Below are positions 33,251 to 42,049 of a stretch of 54,366 bases of DNA, piece by piece. The translations under genes were made by a program, and so were the position numbers. Within the stretch, counting starts at the first letter, position 1. Every line of letters begins with the position of its first letter. The notes under the pieces were generated by a model. The model was given only the letters and a program-made list of their open reading frames with translations, searched no databases and was not told the DNA's origin. The stretch comes from Simkaniaceae bacterium (lineage in GTDB: Bacteria; Chlamydiota; Chlamydiia; Chlamydiales; Simkaniaceae): contig JAPOVA010000021.1 of NCBI GenBank assembly GCA_026708385.1, forward strand, positions 20,798 through 75,163. Direction: 5' to 3'.

Positions 33251-36200
33251 CCTCTTTCAACTGCGCGGATCCCGCATGTACCCTCTCCGGCCGTTACGCT
33301 ATCGATGCTTCGGCGGGGACGGGGAAGACCTTTACCATCGAACACCTTTTCGTCCGTCTTTTGCTCAAGGGCGTTCCCGTAGAGAGGATTTTGCTCGTCA
33401 CCTTTACGCGGGCCGCCGCACGGGAGATGAAGGAGAGGATCAGAGTCCGTTTGGAGACCTTTCCGGTTGAAGACCCGGAGGAGCGCCTTGCCCTCGAGGA
33501 GGGCAAAATCCGCTTTGATGAGGCGCAGATCCGGACCATCCACGCCTTTTGCGGACAGATGCTTGCCGAGTACGGGGAAGAGGGGGCGATTCCCCTTTCC
33601 TCCGGAGGGGAGGAGGATTACGAGACCATAGTGGAAAGGGCCGTTCTCGATTTTTTCCGATACCCGTCCGGCCCGGAACGGACTGCCTACTCGAGTGGGC
33701 AGATAGCCTCTCTGTTGCGTAGTATTCGTCGGGACAGGGCCGGCCTGATCAAAAAACTTTCCGAAGTGGTCAAAGGGGAGGGGGAGATTCCCCTTTGTCC
33801 CGACTACCGGACATTGCGGGAACGGTTTTCAGCTCTCGATCTCTCCCTCCCCTCCCCGGAGGAGATGGAGAGGGTGGCTCCGGCATTCAACAAGATCTGT
33901 CGGAAGGGGAACATCAAACGGGAGTTTGCGGAGCAGTTTGCCGCCCTTCTCCGGAAAGATTTCAATGCCTTGCTCGTAGGGGATTCCCTTTTCTCTTATC
34001 TGAGGGAGGAAAACAGAGATAGGCGTAAGCTCAAGACATTTACCGATGAGGAATTGAAGCCCTTCTACGTGTTGGGCGAAAGGCTCTCTTCTCTCATCGA
34101 AGAGGCCCGAGATCCCGACCTCCTCTTGTTTCGCATTGCCCTTCCCCTGAGGGAACGGCTCTCCGAGATGAAGGCGGAAGAGGGTGTTTACGGATATGAT
34201 GACCTCTTGATCCGGATGGAGGAGGCGTTACGCAAAGAGCACTTCCTCCTCAAGGTGCGCTCCTCTTTCGATGCGGTGATCATCGATGAGTTTCAGGATA
34301 CGGATGCGAGGCAGTGGAGGATTTTCGAACGTCTCTTTCTCGACCCGGGGCCGGGAAAGGAGGTCGATACCTTCTATCTCGTCGGCGATCCCAAACAGTC
34401 GATCTACGGATTCAGGGGTGCCGACCTTACTACCTACAGGAGGGCGCAAGGGGCGATGGAGAAGACCTGCTCCCTTCGGACCAATTACCGATCCGAACCC
34501 ACCCTCCTTCACTCCCTCAACGCCCTTTTCGAGAAGGCGTGCCGGTTTCCCTTCACCCCCTCGCTTCCCGCCTCCTGTGTGACCGATACCCCCTTTTCCG
34601 ATGGCAAGTCCCCCCTTTGCTTTTTTTCCGCTCGGCAGGAAGGATCGGCGAACAGCCGGTGTCCCTCCTCTCAAACCGAAGAGCAAAGACTCTTCCCCTT
34701 TATTGCCGGAGAAATCACCTCTCTCGTCAAGCGGAAGGAGGCGACTTTCGGTGATGTGGCCATTCTCGTAAGAGATGGCGAGCAGGAGGTGCGGGTGAAG
34801 AGCTATCTCTCCCGGGTCGCCATCCCCGCAACGGCCAAGGGGGACACCCCTCTAAGTGCGAGTCCGGTCTATTCCCTCTTCAAGGAATTGATCCTCTCCC
34901 TACGCCATCCGGATGAGGTGCGTACCCTGTTAGCTCACCCCGTTTTTGCCCTTACGGAGTGCGCGTTGCGGGAAGATGAGACGTTGATTGCGGAGACCAT
35001 GGCCTTCATGCACGAGCTCTCCGGGGAGTCCGATCGAGCCAAGGCGGTGGACCGGTTGCTCAAACGGGTGTGGAAGCCCGGCAAGACCCTCCTCGATCTC
35101 TTATTGGCAAACGGTCTCGACGCATACGGAGACTTCATCCGGATCGCCGAACTGCTCTTAGGAGAAAAGGAGCACTCCTTCCGTGCATGGTTAGCCCTTT
35201 TTGACAGAATGCGGGAGTTTCCCCGCACATTTCTTACCCGACCGGTTTCCGACGGGAACGCCGTGTCGATCATGACGATTCACGGGAGTAAGGGGTTGGA
35301 GTTTCCTGTGGTGTTTGCCTTGGGGGTTGCGAGTAGGTATGGCGGGAAGCGGGGTGTCATCCGTCATCGGGGTACGTGGCACCCCTTCTCCATCGACGAT
35401 CCCGCATGTCGTGAGGCCCTTGCGGAAGGGGCGGAAGAGGAGTTACGTACTCTCTACGTTGCGTTGACAAGGGCGAAAAAGAGACTCTATGTTCCCGTTC
35501 TCTTCGACCTTCCCGAGGCAAAGGGAAAGAGGGTTGCCTCCTCCATGGAACTTCTCTTACGAGACCTACCCCCCGTTGCCGAATGGGCGGAAGAGATCGG
35601 TGCTTCGTACGAAGAGACGCGGGAGGAGCAAGTCGTTGCCTCTCGTGCACCCTTTCTTTTCGACCCTCTGCCCTTTCCCTCTCCCCCTCATTTCCCCTAC
35701 CGCGCATTGCACTCCTTCAGCTCGCTCACGAGAGGGAAGAGAGGGGTGCGTCCGGAGCCTCCGGAGTCGGAAGAGGGGCTCCCTTCGGGGCGTGCATTCG
35801 GACTCTTTTTGCACACCCTTTTGGAAGAGGGGGTGCGCAATGCGAGGGATCATCCCGGTTTGGTTGAGGAGCGGATTGCACAAAGTGCGTACGCATCTCA
35901 TGCGGAGTGGATACTCGATCTGGTCGGTCGCGCTCTCCGGCATCGTCTGGCGGGGTTTTGTCTTGCCGACGTATCTCCCTCGCATATCCATACGGAGGTG
36001 GAGTTCATCCACAACGAATCGGAGACGAGGGCGTTTCGCGGAGTGATCGATCTGATCGCATTGCATGAGGGTAAGTATGTCATTGCGGACTGGAAGAGCA
36101 ACCTTCTTTCCGGCTATACCCCCTCTCATTTGGAGGAGGCGATGCGAGAAAACGACTATTTTTTGCAGGCGGAATCGTACGCCAAGGCGTTTCGCAAGTA

Positions 36201-36300
36201 TCTCACGTGCAGGAACGACACCACACCGTTGGTCGGGGTGTACTTCCTCTTTTTGCGAGGACTCTCTCCCGACGGAGGGGCGTTTTTCGTTCCGCCTTGA
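33247..36300 (+). CDS. recB: Exodeoxyribonuclease V subunit RecB
   Basis: RecB is the UvrD-family helicase plus nuclease of RecBCD, repairing double-strand breaks. The start GTG 33247 overlaps the recC stop (GTGA). The helicase motifs run in order: Walker A DASAGTGKT (about 20-28), LLVTFTRAAAREMKERI, IDEFQDTDARQW near residue 347, GDPKQSIYGFRGAD near residue 380, MTIHGSKGLEFPVVFALG near residue 678, and LYVALTRAKKRLYVP. The C-terminal nuclease has AFRGVIDLIALHEGKYVIAD followed by WKSN. At 1017 residues it is near normal length. The complex would need RecD from elsewhere. Confidence 0.95.
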   Translation: MTSFNCADPACTLSGRYAIDASAGTGKTFTIEHLFVRLLLKGVPVERILLVTFTRAAAREMKERIRVRLETFPVEDPEERLALEEGKIRFDEAQIRTIHAFCGQMLAEYGEEGAIPLSSGGEEDYETIVERAVLDFFRYPSGPERTAYSSGQIASLLRSIRRDRAGLIKKLSEVVKGEGEIPLCPDYRTLRERFSALDLSLPSPEEMERVAPAFNKICRKGNIKREFAEQFAALLRKDFNALLVGDSLFSYLREENRDRRKLKTFTDEELKPFYVLGERLSSLIEEARDPDLLLFRIALPLRERLSEMKAEEGVYGYDDLLIRMEEALRKEHFLLKVRSSFDAVIIDEFQDTDARQWRIFERLFLDPGPGKEVDTFYLVGDPKQSIYGFRGADLTTYRRAQGAMEKTCSLRTNYRSEPTLLHSLNALFEKACRFPFTPSLPASCVTDTPFSDGKSPLCFFSARQEGSANSRCPSSQTEEQRLFPFIAGEITSLVKRKEATFGDVAILVRDGEQEVRVKSYLSRVAIPATAKGDTPLSASPVYSLFKELILSLRHPDEVRTLLAHPVFALTECALREDETLIAETMAFMHELSGESDRAKAVDRLLKRVWKPGKTLLDLLLANGLDAYGDFIRIAELLLGEKEHSFRAWLALFDRMREFPRTFLTRPVSDGNAVSIMTIHGSKGLEFPVVFALGVASRYGGKRGVIRHRGTWHPFSIDDPACREALAEGAEEELRTLYVALTRAKKRLYVPVLFDLPEAKGKRVASSMELLLRDLPPVAEWAEEIGASYEETREEQVVASRAPFLFDPLPFPSPPHFPYRALHSFSSLTRGKRGVRPEPPESEEGLPSGRAFGLFLHTLLEEGVRNARDHPGLVEERIAQSAYASHAEWILDLVGRALRHRLAGFCLADVSPSHIHTEVEFIHNESETRAFRGVIDLIALHEGKYVIADWKSNLLSGYTPSHLEEAMRENDYFLQAESYAKAFRKYLTCRNDTTPLVGVYFLFLRGLSPDGGAFFVPP

Positions 36301-36319
36301 AAAATAATTACGGAAAATA

Positions 36320-36348
36320 TGGACAAATTAAATCCATGTATGTATCAC
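36320..36348 (+). promoter_or_regulatory. Promoter of the MOMP-like porin gene
   Basis: TGGACA (36320-36325), a 17-base spacer and TATCAC (36343-36348) preceded by TG. A second box, TATGCG, follows at about 36354. The leader is AT-rich and ends in AGGAG before ATG 36390. Confidence 0.5.
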
Positions 36349-36389
36349 GAGGCTATGCGTGAATAAGTGTCCGCGATCAGGAGAATGCG

Positions 36390-37748
36390 ATGATGACAGG
36401 GAAATTTGGAAGATTATGGTACGCCGTGGTGGCACTGATGGTCGGTGCCTCTTCCGTGGTTTGTGCTCAGCAGTCCGGATCGGATATGCAGTCCGCACCG
36501 TCCCGTGATCCGGGGATGTCCGGGCGGAAGGGAGGTATGGCACGTCAGGGCAAGATGAAGCCCGGCATGCCACTCATGCAGAGCAACACCGATCTGTGCG
36601 TGCATGCCGACTTCATCTGGTGGAATGCCGTGCAAGAGGGGACACAGTTCGCGCAGGGCGGGTACCTGTTCCGAGGTGCCAGCTCAGGCTCTAACGGCGG
36701 TCCGCCACTGGTTTCCGAAACACCCGTTCAAGCTCTCCCCGGGAAGATGGCGCAAATCGGAACGGAGTGGGCACCCGGCTTCAAAGTGGGGATCGGGATG
36801 AATCTTCCTCACGATTCCTGGGATCTTTGCCTGCAGTACACGTGGTTGCGTCCCCGAAATCGTGACCGGATGGATGCTCCGGAGGGAACCTTTTCGTCAT
36901 CGGACAGTGACAGTGGCAACGGGCCTCAACCGCTGTACAGGGTAGGAGCCCCCGGTGTGGGTGACGGGGATAGAATCAACTGGCAACCGACGGACGAGAA
37001 ACCACCGCGACCTGGCTATGCATTGCGAAAAGAGGCGGCGTGGCCCTTGGTGCAACTTGAGGGGGATTCGATTCAATCGGATTGGAAACTTGATTTCAAT
37101 GTGATGGATTTGGAAATCGGAAAAAGGTTGCGTAGTGTCGGTAATTCTCTCAAAGCACGTCTGTTCGGGGGGCTTAAGAGTGCGTGGCAACGGCAGGTTA
37201 TGCATACGGAGGTCAACCGGGATTATTTCCCCAGGTTGTTGGGAGAGCTGAATCTTGGCGATGATGGCTCTGTGGCGGGTCATAAGGTCGTTTCCGGTCC
37301 TTATAGAAGGAGCGACAAGAATGACAATTGGGGGATCGGTGCGCGCGGGGGCGTGGGCTTAAACTGGTGTGTGATGCAGGACTGGAGCATCTATACGCGA
37401 GCCGCATGCACGAGTATGTGGACGAGCTACTACGACGTAAGACGTAAAGATGTCGTCTATGACAAGGTCGCCGATGCCGAAGGGAAGGAGGCATTGCAGC
37501 CATCTGCGGTTCCCATCGATATGAGTATGAGTAAGCACTATGCCGTTAAGGGAATCATGGAGGCGGAACTGGGGGTTTGTTGGGCACATGTCTTCGCCGA
37601 TGGTGATTACCGGATTGCTCTGCAAGCGGGCTGGGAGGCGCAGATTTGGCACAACTGGGGCGTACGGGTGACGAGCAGTGGTACGGGACCGGTGTGGAAC
37701 GACCTGAGTTTTCACGGTCTGCGCATCGGAGGTCGTTTTGATTTCTAA
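36390..37748 (+). CDS. MOMP-like outer-membrane porin (Legionella/environmental-chlamydia type)
   Basis: The signal peptide MMTGKFGRLWYAVVALMVGA is cut after SSVVCA. The mature protein starts with a Gln/Ser/Met-rich segment, then LCVHADFIWWNAVQEGTQFA, the opening beta strand typical of the Legionella MOMP family, also expanded in Waddlia and Simkania. Amphipathic strands such as WAPGFKVGIGMNLPHDSWDL and WGIGARGGVGLNWCVMQDWS follow. The last residues are GLRIGGRFDF, ending in Phe as Bam-dependent porins do. AGGAG lies 6 bases before ATG 36390. A strong terminator follows. A porin role is inferred from family and architecture. Confidence 0.85.
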   Translation: MMTGKFGRLWYAVVALMVGASSVVCAQQSGSDMQSAPSRDPGMSGRKGGMARQGKMKPGMPLMQSNTDLCVHADFIWWNAVQEGTQFAQGGYLFRGASSGSNGGPPLVSETPVQALPGKMAQIGTEWAPGFKVGIGMNLPHDSWDLCLQYTWLRPRNRDRMDAPEGTFSSSDSDSGNGPQPLYRVGAPGVGDGDRINWQPTDEKPPRPGYALRKEAAWPLVQLEGDSIQSDWKLDFNVMDLEIGKRLRSVGNSLKARLFGGLKSAWQRQVMHTEVNRDYFPRLLGELNLGDDGSVAGHKVVSGPYRRSDKNDNWGIGARGGVGLNWCVMQDWSIYTRAACTSMWTSYYDVRRKDVVYDKVADAEGKEALQPSAVPIDMSMSKHYAVKGIMEAELGVCWAHVFADGDYRIALQAGWEAQIWHNWGVRVTSSGTGPVWNDLSFHGLRIGGRFDF

Positions 37749-37766
37749 TGGACAATCGAGTACGAG

Positions 37767-37824
37767 CCGGACTGCATTGTAAGGGGGGTCCGGCCCCCCA
37801 TTCCGCGAGGCGGTCCGGGTTTTG
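37767..37824 (+). terminator. Nested hairpin terminator of the porin gene
   Basis: Outer arms CCGGAC (37767-37772) and GTCCGG (37813-37818) enclose an inner hairpin GGGGGG/CCCCCC (37783-37788 and 37794-37799). GTTTTG follows. Confidence 0.7.
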
Positions 37825-37875
37825 TCCGTGTGCGCGAAAGGGCCGTTTTTCCCTTGCCTCTCCCTTGCTTCCCCC

Positions 37876-38331
37876 CTAACATCGACCGGAGAAGATTCGT
37901 CTGTTCAGTGCCTCTTCCGCCTTTTTGATGGCATCCATACACTTGTGGTCGGATCCGTACCTTATACCGTTTAACGCATCGAGAACTTCCTGATCGAAAC
38001 GTCGCGCTACCGGGTTGTTGCCGTCGCGCGATAACAAGATCTTCATGTCCTTCTTACAATGAGTGAGCATGTTATGGAAGCCGTCCGGCTTCGTGCCCAT
38101 GTATTCGTCCCAAAACATCATCATGTCCTGCAGAAGGGCACCGGTTTGTTGCAACAAGTATCCCGTCGAAGGATCGTCCTCGATGATCCTTCCGGCCACA
38201 CCGACACTGCGATGCAAACGGGAATAATAGGCCACGACGGGATCGGGCGGAGGCGAGCTCCGACGCTCGGCATGTTGTGCAACCCGAGATACTTCTCCGG
38301 TTCTGTCGACCTCATCTTTGTGAATGGACAT
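37876..38331 (-). CDS. Small helical paralog 1 (MSIHxDEV family)
   Basis: A 151-residue protein with GGGGGA just before ATG 38331. It begins MSIHKDEVDRTGEVSRVAQH, and the two genes upstream begin MSIHSDEVGKTD and MSIHGDEIGKTG, so this is a tandem family. There is no signal peptide or membrane span. The C-terminal 70 residues (GFHNMLTHCKKDMKILLSRD, then RRFDQEVLDALNGI, then AIKKAEEALNRRIFSG) look like a helical bundle. Its AT-rich promoter carries a perfect palindrome just upstream of the -35. Function unknown; a host-facing role is only a guess from lineage specificity. Confidence 0.7.
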   Translation of the reverse strand: MSIHKDEVDRTGEVSRVAQHAERRSSPPPDPVVAYYSRLHRSVGVAGRIIEDDPSTGYLLQQTGALLQDMMMFWDEYMGTKPDGFHNMLTHCKKDMKILLSRDGNNPVARRFDQEVLDALNGIRYGSDHKCMDAIKKAEEALNRRIFSGRC

Positions 38332-38369
38332 GGATCCCCCCGTACGTTGATATCAGCTAACACAGGTCC

Positions 38370-38398
38370 ATTATAATAAATAATATGAAATATGTAAA
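38370..38398 (-). promoter_or_regulatory. Consensus AT-rich promoter of paralog 1
   Basis: On the minus strand: TTTACA (38393-38398), a 17-base spacer and TATAAT (38370-38375), close to the sigma-70/sigma-66 consensus. Confidence 0.75.
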
Positions 38399-38410
38399 GT
38401 GTTTCTCTAA

Positions 38411-38434
38411 TTATGCACAACTATTTGTGCATAA
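38411..38434. promoter_or_regulatory. Perfect palindrome, possible operator
   Basis: TTATGCACAA-CTAT-TTGTGCATAA: 10-base arms and a 4-base centre, 13 bases upstream of the -35 box of the 37876-38331 gene. It is not followed by a T run on either strand, so it is not a typical terminator. Confidence 0.6.
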
Positions 38435-38589
38435 AAGTGCATTCCGCTTTCCGGAATCTCGGCATGATGACGGAAAGGTGTTCCCTTGAGAAGGGCCACA
38501 AAACCGGGTAGGCCCTCACACACAAGGTTCTTGCATGAGAGGGGTGTATGCGTGACCGTTGTGTCGCCACTTCCCGTAGCATCATCGCA

Positions 38590-39087
38590 TCAGAGTGCGA
38601 TGCGTTTCCGCACAACCTCTTCCGCTTTTGCGACGGCGTTTACGCAATCCCTAGGATTCTCGACATCGAACTTTATGTTGTTCAATGCGTTGATCACCTC
38701 GTGATCGAGATCTTGTGCTTTCGGGTTGTGTTTGTCTCGTGCCAGCAGTTTCGTCATGTACCATTTACAGTTATCGAGCATACCGTTGAAGAGTCGTTCC
38801 CCATCCGGATTCGTGTGGTCCCTTTCCGGCCATTTCACCATATCCGCCATCACCCCCAGGACATCGATCTGTTCCGGCAAGGTGATCCCGTCTCCCTTTG
38901 CGTCGCCAAGGGATAGGGGATCGAGATCGTTTTTGATCACCCTTTCGGCCACAGCAATGCCGTGACACAAATGGGCATGATGGACTACGGCAGAACCGAG
39001 TGATGACGAGTCACCTCGGCGTTCGGAACGACTCGAGACCGGGGACATTGCGTCGGTCTTACCGACCTCATCGCTATGAATAGACAC
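38590..39087 (-). CDS. Small helical paralog 2 (MSIHxDEV family)
   Basis: A 165-residue protein from GTG 39087 with AGGTG upstream. Shared blocks with paralog 1 are the N-terminus MSIHSDEVGKT, SERR, AVVHHAHLCHGIAVAERVI, then FNGMLDNCKWYMTKLLARD, DHEVINALNNI and AVAKAEEVVRKRI. There is no signal peptide. The promoter is AT-rich, with TATAAT at about 39131-39136 (minus strand) followed by GG as in paralog 1. Function unknown. Confidence 0.68.
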   Translation of the reverse strand: MSIHSDEVGKTDAMSPVSSRSERRGDSSSLGSAVVHHAHLCHGIAVAERVIKNDLDPLSLGDAKGDGITLPEQIDVLGVMADMVKWPERDHTNPDGERLFNGMLDNCKWYMTKLLARDKHNPKAQDLDHEVINALNNIKFDVENPRDCVNAVAKAEEVVRKRIAL

Positions 39088-39287
39088 ATCACACCTATCT
39101 GTTTATATTGATGCACTCCCGGATCCATTATAGTTAATGAAAGAATAATATGTATATATTTATTGAAAAATAACAATAAACAATTGATTTGGTATGGCTT
39201 AAGTGTTCGGGAAAGCGAAGCTCTTGCGCTCTCCCCCATCTCCGGTCCGGATGGGTACCCACGCACTCACCGCGAAATATCGCCACC

Positions 39288-39488
39288 TCACTCGGGAAGG
39301 CCCCGATCCGGTGATCCGGTCGGCGGATCGCCCCCAATCACCCTTTCAGCCATACCGATGCCGTGACGCAAATGGGCACAATAGGCCACAACGAGGCCGG
39401 GTGATGTCGAATGACCCTGATGCTCGGAATGTTGCGAAATCGGAGAGACCCCACCGGTCTTACCGATCTCATCGCCGTGAATAGACAT
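39288..39488 (-). pseudogene. Truncated helical paralog 3 (MSIHxDEI family)
   Basis: A 66-codon frame from ATG 39488 with GGGAG upstream. MSIHGDEIGKTGGVSPISQH and VVAYCAHLRHGIGMAERVIG match the first half of paralogs 1 and 2. It then stops, about 85-100 residues short. The missing half is not recognisable downstream; AT-rich promoter sequence of paralog 2 begins instead. Its own upstream region keeps TTTGCA but no longer has a clear TATAAT at the matching distance. It is probably a decaying copy. Confidence 0.65.
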
Positions 39489-39644
39489 ATCGCTCCCTCT
39501 GTGTATTAGCTACCGTACTCCATACGCTCACGGTAGTAAATACTATAAATAATATGCAAAGAGATTTTTTATAAATACTAATAACTAACTGATTTTAAAT
39601 GACTTCAATGTGTCACGGCTTCCGAGAAGAGGGAGAACCGGAGG

Positions 39645-41003
39645 CTAAGCGGGGAGGAGGGTTCTCTCCCTTTCGTGTAGGGGAACCCTCTCGATCTCGG
39701 CTCCGAGAGAGCGAAGTTTTTTTTCGATCTCCTCGTATCCCCGTTCCAAGTAACACAGCCCTGTCAGCAGGCTGGGCTCGGGGGCAATCAGTGCGGCCAT
39801 GATATAGGCAAACCCCGCGCGCAAATCGGGTACTTCGATCTTTTTTCCCGCAAACCGGGTGGGGCCTTTGACGATGAGGCTGTGTCCGTAGTTTTGTGAT
39901 CCGAAACGGCAACGACGGTTCCCCAAACACTGTGTAAATAGTTCCGTGTCCGCCCCCATCTCCTTCAATGTCCGGATATAGCCGAATCTGTCCTCGTATA
40001 CGGTTTCGTGGATGACCGAACTCCCCTGCGCCTGCGTGAGAAGGATGACGAAAGGCTGTTGCCAGTCGGTTGCAAAGCCCGGGTGGACATCGGTTTCCAG
40101 GTGTAATCCCCCTCGAAGGGGGCCTTGGTAGTAGAATTCGATCCCTTCATTTTTTACCGCAAAACCGCCGTTGATCTTCCTCAGGCTGTTTAAAAAGGTG
40201 ATTAAGTCGATCTGCCTTGCTCCCCTGACAAAGACCCTCCCCTTCGTGGCAATGGCAGCCATTCCGAAGGAGGCGGCCTCCGTTCTGTCCGTAATGACCG
40301 TGTGTTCCGCCGCAGAAAAGTACTTCGTCTCTTTGATCCGAATTTGCCGATTGGTGTCGACGTGGATCGTCACGCCCAACTTTTGCAGAAACAGAATCAG
40401 GTCGATCACTTCGGGTTCGATAGCGGCATTGTCAATGACCGTCTTTCCCTTTGCCCTGCACGCCGCCAAGATGGCGTTTTCCGTTGCCATAACCGAGGGG
40501 TAGGGAAGGGTGATCTTGGCTCCCCGGAGACCGTTGGCGACGTGGGCAAAATAGGCAGACTCCTTTTTGAGGGTGCGCATTTCGACCGTGGCCCCCAATC
40601 GCCGTAGCGCCTCCACATGAAAGTCAACGGGACGTTTGCCGATATTGCATCCGCCGACGGTCGGTACGATGACGGTATCCTTAGTGCGCCCCAAAAGGGC
40701 TCCTATGGCTAAAATCGGAATCCTGTTTGCCCCCGAAAGCCGGCCGGGAACGTAGGAGGATTTGATCTTTTCGGTAACTACCCTCATCACCCCCTTTTCC
40801 CTATTCCACACCACATCCGTTCCTATTGCCGAACAGAGTGCAACGGTGGTTTCGACTTCGGAGATGTTCGGCACGTTGAAAAAGGTGCACGGCTTGTCGC
40901 AGAGCAGAGATGCGATCAACATCTTGGTAATGGCGTTTTTGGCCCCGGAGGCCTTTACCTCTCCCTCGAGGGGAATGCCACCCCTGATCTTGAATCCGTC
41001 CAT
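39645..41003 (-). CDS. murA: UDP-N-acetylglucosamine 1-carboxyvinyltransferase
   Basis: First committed step of murein precursor synthesis, adding enolpyruvate from PEP to UDP-GlcNAc. GGIPLEGEVKASGAKNA contains the PEP-binding Lys22. GGCNIGKRPVDFH carries Cys119, the equivalent of E. coli Cys115, the fosfomycin target. ATDWQQPF and VPDLRAGFAYIMAALIA are also in place. The 452-residue length is normal for chlamydial MurA. The -10 box TATATT lies only 7 bases before ATG 41003 and there is no Shine-Dalgarno, suggesting a leaderless message. It stands alone, separated from nifU by about 240 bases without a gene. Confidence 0.93.
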   Translation of the reverse strand: MDGFKIRGGIPLEGEVKASGAKNAITKMLIASLLCDKPCTFFNVPNISEVETTVALCSAIGTDVVWNREKGVMRVVTEKIKSSYVPGRLSGANRIPILAIGALLGRTKDTVIVPTVGGCNIGKRPVDFHVEALRRLGATVEMRTLKKESAYFAHVANGLRGAKITLPYPSVMATENAILAACRAKGKTVIDNAAIEPEVIDLILFLQKLGVTIHVDTNRQIRIKETKYFSAAEHTVITDRTEAASFGMAAIATKGRVFVRGARQIDLITFLNSLRKINGGFAVKNEGIEFYYQGPLRGGLHLETDVHPGFATDWQQPFVILLTQAQGSSVIHETVYEDRFGYIRTLKEMGADTELFTQCLGNRRCRFGSQNYGHSLIVKGPTRFAGKKIEVPDLRAGFAYIMAALIAPEPSLLTGLCYLERGYEEIEKKLRSLGAEIERVPLHERERTLLPA

Positions 41004-41010
41004 ACCACGG

Positions 41011-41041
41011 AATATACCGGCATCCCTTTTTTGGCATCCAA
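41011..41041 (-). promoter_or_regulatory. murA promoter, leaderless layout
   Basis: Minus strand: TTGGAT (41036-41041), a 19-base spacer, TATATT (41011-41016), then 7 bases to the ATG. Transcription should start at or very near the start codon. Confidence 0.5.
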
Positions 41042-41242
41042 GAAAAATCTACGCAGAAGGTCTCCCTGTTCGCTACCGAGGGAATACGGAGATGTTCCCG
41101 TCCGTGTCCGCGCTCCCCTATCACGTAGCCGACAAAGGGCACCCGGGGTCACCGTCCTATGATTCCTCTTTAAGAGAAGAGGAACCGATCACCATGACGG
41201 ACGGGAACGGTACCGATCTCGGGCCGTGCATCTCCGTGCACG

Positions 41243-42049
41243 CTACTCCGGCAAGTGTGCCGGATCGATGTGCAGGAGGGAGAGATCGGGTTTCACGATG
41301 AGGTGCGGCCGGATGCGTGCACGTAGGATCTTCTCTATAGCGCCGAGAGTGCTCCCCGTAGAGGCGGGGCAGGTAGTGCAAGCTCCCTGATAGGCAATGA
41401 CCACCTCTCTGTCGTGATCGAGAGAGCGTACCTCTATTCCCCCCGCGTCGAGAGCTATATAGGGTTGCACCTCTTCCTCTACGACATTCCGGATCAATGC
41501 CAACTTCTCCTCGGTAGAGAGACTTTCCCATTCGGCAACCCGGTCGGTCTCCGGTTCTTCTTCCCGATCAAGGGGTAGGGGAGAGGTGGTTTCGGGGTTG
41601 GGTAAGGCGATATCGGTGCACTGTTCGGCGGCGACATCCAACGCTTCCAAGACCATGTTCAGGTATCTGTCGGCACTCTTCGGGAAGGCCGGGATATCGT
41701 GAAAATCACGTAATTTTCTCTCCGGAATGGCGGCACTCAGGCGACGCACCTGTTCATAGGTTTTTCGCAAAACGATTTCGCAGACGATATCGGCGGCACC
41801 GATCAGAGGACTCTCGCCGAATGCACGGAACTTGGCATCGACTATCGTCGCATCCGTTTCATCCACGACGAGAAAAAAGGTGACGTATGCTCCCGCCTCT
41901 TCTTCCGTACGGGTGCCGATAACGACACGCATTTCTTGGAGTTGCCCCGCATTTTCCGGGAAAAAGCCCACGTTTTTCGGATGCAGGATCCTTTCGATCA
42001 GAAGATTGCTGTACTCCGTCCAAGGATATCTCGCAATGAAAGGGGTCAT
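41243..42049 (-). CDS. nifU: NifU-like Fe-S scaffold with degenerate IscU domain
   Basis: Two parts: an IscU-like N-terminal domain (about residues 15-150, HPKNVGFFPENAG) and a C-terminal Nfu domain with GACTTCPASTGSTLGAIE near residue 240, whose CxxC can hold a cluster. In the IscU part the three cluster cysteines are absent; for example AKFRAFGESPLIGA stands where KxxYGCGSA is expected. The Nfu part is therefore the likely working scaffold or carrier. ATG 42049 overlaps the nifS stop (ATGA). The order gpmA-nifS-nifU matches Chlamydia CT722-CT720. Confidence 0.85.
   Translation of the reverse strand: MTPFIARYPWTEYSNLLIERILHPKNVGFFPENAGQLQEMRVVIGTRTEEEAGAYVTFFLVVDETDATIVDAKFRAFGESPLIGAADIVCEIVLRKTYEQVRRLSAAIPERKLRDFHDIPAFPKSADRYLNMVLEALDVAAEQCTDIALPNPETTSPLPLDREEEPETDRVAEWESLSTEEKLALIRNVVEEEVQPYIALDAGGIEVRSLDHDREVVIAYQGACTTCPASTGSTLGAIEKILRARIRPHLIVKPDLSLLHIDPAHLPE

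Noticed and set aside
38411-38434. Palindrome as a factor-independent terminator
   Set aside because: No T run on either strand, and it abuts a consensus promoter, so an operator is more plausible.
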